NCBI RefSeq assembly: GCF_003369915.1
Contig: NC_046676.1
Location: forward strand, 9,964,001-10,028,000
Source of the DNA: Drosophila miranda
Taxonomy: Eukaryota; Arthropoda; Insecta; Diptera; Drosophilidae
Length of the DNA: 64,000 nt
Direction of reading: 5' to 3'
The notes under the pieces were generated by a model. The model was not told where the DNA came from. It searched no databases and saw only the letters and a list, made by a program, of their open reading frames with translations. Below are positions 60,820 to 64,000 of this stretch, piece after piece. The stretch's first letter is position 1; the number at the start of each line of letters is the position of its first letter. The position numbers and the translations under genes are program-made.

Positions 60820-60901
60820 TGGCAGCGGTGGGATTCGAACCCACGCCTCCGAGGAGACTGGTGCCTTAAACCAGCGCCTTAGACCGCTCGGCCACGCTAC
60901 C
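60820..60901 (-). tRNA. tRNA-Leu(AAG)
   Basis: 82 nt on the minus strand. Acceptor stem GGTAGCG/CGCTGCC (one G-T pair) with discriminator A. A box TGGCCGAGCGG, B box GGTTCGAATCC. Anticodon stem CTGGT/ACCAG with loop TTAAGGC, so the anticodon is AAG (A34 would be edited to inosine), reading CUU and CUC leucine codons. A long variable arm (TCTCCTCGGAG) marks a class II tRNA. No intron. A run of six T follows on the minus strand as a Pol III terminator. Confidence 0.97.
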
Positions 60902-61164
60902 CCTGCGAGATCCATCGGTGAGAGTCGGTTCTGATCGTCGGACGAGACGACGATCGTCGGTTGGGTTTATTTATAGTGTGAAAAAACGCGAAGCAACTGT
61001 AGGAAGTTTATTGAAATAAAAAAGCACTTGCATAAATATACCACACCCTCTCCTCTCGCCCACTGTTCGTTGAACTTTTAAATGAAAGCAGTGCAGTGTC
61101 TCTGAGGGGTGGCCTTTACCTTCATCATCATCGTCATAATAATTATCATCAATGATGCATAGCT

Positions 61165-61186
61165 GAGAGAGAGAGAGAGAGAGAGG
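61165..61186. repeat. (GA)n microsatellite
   Basis: About eleven GA units. Confidence 0.9.
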
Positions 61187-61888
61187 GAGAAAGAGTGGCT
61201 CCTCTGACTTTGAGGCTTAATGAATTCATTTACATTTTGATTTGTTTCGTTTGTGGCTCGTTGTCTTTGAATTGGAATTGTTAATGCCATTTGTATGTAA
61301 CAACTATTATTATGCAGTCAAATGGCCATTTCCTGTGTTATCGAATCAGCAATGGGGGGGCATGCCGCTGGCGTATCTTATCAGTCAGCAAGTCTCATAA
61401 ATGAATATTTCACAATTGCACTCCGATTGCCTTTAGTTGAACTTTGAAGAGAGACCAGATCGTTTCGGCAATTGACATTAATTTGTATAAACATTAAAGC
61501 AAAGTCCCCAACCTCTTCAGCGTTCTGAAAGTTCCCCCACGAAAGTTGACATAACGCTTGGAGAGCGAACGGTGGGGGTACTAGAGCTTGAACTAATTAT
61601 AAAACACAACAATTGGCTTGGCTTTCGAGTTCACGCAATGCTGTGCCGTTAGCCCCCCCCACCCCACCCCTTTATATAACCAACTCTTTGACCTCTCCGC
61701 GTCTTGCAGAGCGACTTTCTTAGCCAAGTGCTGTTCCAGTTTGGTTTCGAGTACTTTCTACGGGTTGATTGTCCTTTGTGTCGCCTGCGCAAGTCGTATC
61801 GATTGTAGATATGTATAATTTTTTATGGGTTTCCATTACAGTACGTTCCCTATTGCCATTTTGGCAATGTTGTCGCACCAACAGGGCA

Positions 61889-61910
61889 AGAGAGAGAGAG
61901 AGAGAGAGAG
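61889..61910. repeat. (AG)n microsatellite
   Basis: About eleven AG units, followed by GGTCAGGTCAGGTCAG pentamers near 61,925. Confidence 0.9.
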
Positions 61911-63013
61911 TGCGGATGTATGTAGGTCAGGTCAGGTCAGCCCCGACGTCGGCATCACGCCACTAAAAAGGCAGCTGTCGAGCGGAACAGGGAGGGGAGT
62001 GCCGGCAATGGAAAAAGGGAAAGTATAACTGAAACGGGAAGGGATAAGTTAATGTATAATAATCATACGATATGCCGGGGTGCTGTTTGCATAGGATATT
62101 GCTAATAAACGAAGGTAAAGGATGGGATAGGGGAGGCTGTTTTTGCACAGTCCTCGAGGGAGAAGTCCTGTCCATTTCCTCGATGGGTGTGGCCGCACTT
62201 CCATTTTATTTATTGCTTTCTGTCTGTCTGTTTGCAAATATCCTAAATATAGTCATTACACTATGTCATATCCCCTCAGGGCTGACTGTCTGTTGTCCAA
62301 ACAATGCGGCGGGGGCGGCCGGCGCCTTCTTGTCTGACGAAATTGTTTGGGATCCTAACGAGCCGCACTCACGTCATCTACCGATTCTGGCCAAGAGACG
62401 CGCGCTGTAACCTGGCTGTAACCTTTTGCATTTGATGATTCGCTTCAGTCTGTGACTCAAGCCGGTCTTTGGCTCGGGCTGCCCTTTGGCAACGCCACTC
62501 CGACGAGATTGCACAACGAAAGGCAAGAAAAACGTCGGCACATCGCGTGATTTGGTAACGTTTCGGGCCCAGACCAGAATAGACCTTGTTCCACATGACT
62601 ACGGCTTTGTTTTGCTTCAGATGTGTAAAATGATACAAATCAATAGTTAAAATACAATTCTCTGAAATATGTATTCAGGGGCTTGCAATATTCCAGGAAT
62701 ATTTGCCATATGCCATAAGAATTGAGCTCTTTGAAAATACTATTGATATTTATTGAGTCCAGTTCCCCCATTTGCCATTTTGGATGTTTATTTTTTGACG
62801 ATAAAGTTGCGAAAATATTTGTACACATTTTTTCCAGCGTCATTTCAGCATTTAATATTTATTTTGTATTTTTTGTGGATAATCAAATATTACTTTCTGC
62901 CACAATGCATACACAGCCGGGCTACCTTGGCTGGTAAAATTTACAATTGAAATGGCAGCGTAATAAAGTTTTTTTCCCCTCCATTGGCTTCAGAGGGGGA
63001 GTGGGGGAGGTCT

Positions 63014-63045
63014 CCAGAGAGTATCTAGAGAGTATCCAGAGAGGA
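63014..63045. repeat. Short tandem AGAGAGTATCY repeat
   Basis: Two and a half copies of an 11-bp unit (AGAGAGTATCT, AGAGAGTATCC, AGAGAG), next to an inverted AGGTCTAGGCCTCCT segment. Confidence 0.7.
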
Positions 63046-63752
63046 GGTCTAGGCCTCCTCCCTCCGCTGCATACGACAGCATTAATTATTGAGCTTTGTT
63101 TTGTGGGGTTTTTGTTTTGTTTTGTTTTGTTTTTCCAGGTCTTTGGCTCAACTTTTTCAATTGCATGTTGCTGCATGTGGAAATGTGAGAAAGTAAACTT
63201 TTAATTAGCCAAAAACTACATCATCCGAGGGAAATGCCAGACCAAAAATGCTGGCTCACTCGTGAGTCCCTCCTCGCTTCTGGAGAAGCCAGAAATTCCA
63301 GGAAAGTTCAAGCTTCAAGCTGCCTTTCATCTGCGGCGAATCGGATGCCCCAAACTGGTTTCGTTTGTTTACAGGCGCAAAAACCCGTTTGGAGGGCACC
63401 CTACGCCTTGTCTCGGCTCTTGAATCAATCACGATTATGAGACAGGGCCAACTCGAGCGACTCGTTGAGAAGACCTGCCCTCTCGCTGGCCTCTCAGCGG
63501 CTCATGTTTATGTCCGGGATGTGGAGAAATGGTCAACGGACACGATTAAAATCAAACTGGGACAAGCCCAACAAAGAGCAGCCGTAAAAAGAGGCAAACC
63601 TACAAACCAAAAATATTATAATTAAAACCTGTTTTCTCGACCACGAAATGTATGTGTGGGTCCAACGCTACACTGAAAACTTGTGTATAAAAAACCAAAC
63701 TGTAACCGCATGCAGTTCAGCGATCCATGAACATGTCCGCTTCCCCATCCAT

Positions 63753-63786
63753 GCCCTGCCCCTGCCCCTGCCTCTGCCTCTGCCTG
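63753..63786. repeat. (CCCTGC/CTCTGC)n minisatellite
   Basis: About six hexamer units encoding a Leu-Pro run in one frame and Gly-Arg in the other; no gene model is supported. Confidence 0.85.
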
Positions 63787-64000
63787 TGAATGTAGATTTT
63801 GGCCATATGGAAGAGCTAGGAATTCTGTAAAATTTTGAAACGTGCACTAAACTTAAGCAACGCATGTTTTCAACAATGGATATGTTTGTTCTCTTACTGA
63901 ACATCATCATTTCTTAAAGTTCCCCTCAAACGAGGGGAATGTAACAAATTTAATTCAATAACATGTTTTTTTTCATAAAAACTCGTATACATAATATAAC

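Larger units (their letters stand above)
58120..64000. other. Probable long first intron to the right edge
   Basis: No protein-coding exon could be supported. It holds one tRNA gene on the minus strand (60,820-60,901) and several simple repeats. Composition is typical of Drosophila introns, with runs of pyrimidines and AT-rich blocks. Assignment to the intron of the gene at 58078 is inferred from the lack of any closer exon. Confidence 0.4.

Noticed and set aside
1-64000. CRISPR arrays, bacterial operons or riboswitches
   Set aside because: The window is eukaryotic nuclear DNA, and no spaced direct-repeat array was seen.

Overview
The window is nuclear DNA from a Drosophila species. Small introns (55-90 bp) split conserved proteins, DRE (TATCGATA) and Motif 1 promoter elements are present, and many CAG/CAA repeats occur. 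The genes match, from memory of families, a block of D. melanogaster 43F-44B (Odc, Hey, Dic3, Nup44A, ACC, CSN4, the PXK gene, nito, Sep5). It does not look like D. melanogaster itself: only one Odc gene lies here, and a degenerate repeat near 19.7-20.05 kb resembles obscura-group intergenic DNA. Species assignment is inference. Exon boundaries were placed by hand from splice signals, reading phase and family homology. No search was run.

Layout: 0-1.3 kb, edge of a Polinton/Maverick element with its chromodomain integrase. 3.4-5.3 kb (+), a leucine-rich-repeat surface protein. 7.4-8.9 kb (-), ornithine decarboxylase. 11.3-12.5 kb (+), an unrecognised 325-aa protein. 12.85 kb, a Su(H) paired site. 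15.1-17.4 kb (+), Hey. 17.8-18.8 kb (+), a mitochondrial dicarboxylate carrier. 20.1-20.7 kb (-), a candidate small gene under a DRE pair. 22.6 kb (+), a possible 49-aa reading frame. 22.8-24.0 kb (-), Nup44A/Seh1. 24.5-38.6 kb (+), acetyl-CoA carboxylase with three alternative first coding exons. 39.3-40.6 kb (-), CSN4. 41.0-43.9 kb (+), a PX-domain pseudokinase. 45.5-46.8 kb (+), a Tctex-type dynein light chain. 48.6-51.1 kb (-), spenito. 51.8-53.1 kb (+), an intronless septin. 53.5-54.9 kb (+), a metallocarboxypeptidase. 55.0-56.7 kb (-), a METTL25-family methyltransferase with a MITE-like element in its 5' leader. 58.1 kb (+), the first exon of a gene running off the right edge, with a tRNA-Leu(AAG) on the opposite strand in its intron.

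The genes do not form one pathway. They are a dense eukaryotic block with several divergent housekeeping pairs (Nup44A/ACC, CSN4/PXK, nito/septin) and one developmental regulator, Hey, surrounded by more non-coding DNA and Notch-type binding sites. The most interesting signals are the Su(H) paired site upstream of Hey, an ACC first exon encoding a membrane anchor like that of mammalian ACC2, an AMPK site in ACC rebuilt across a splice junction by two different upstream exons, and the MITE that makes up most of a methyltransferase leader.
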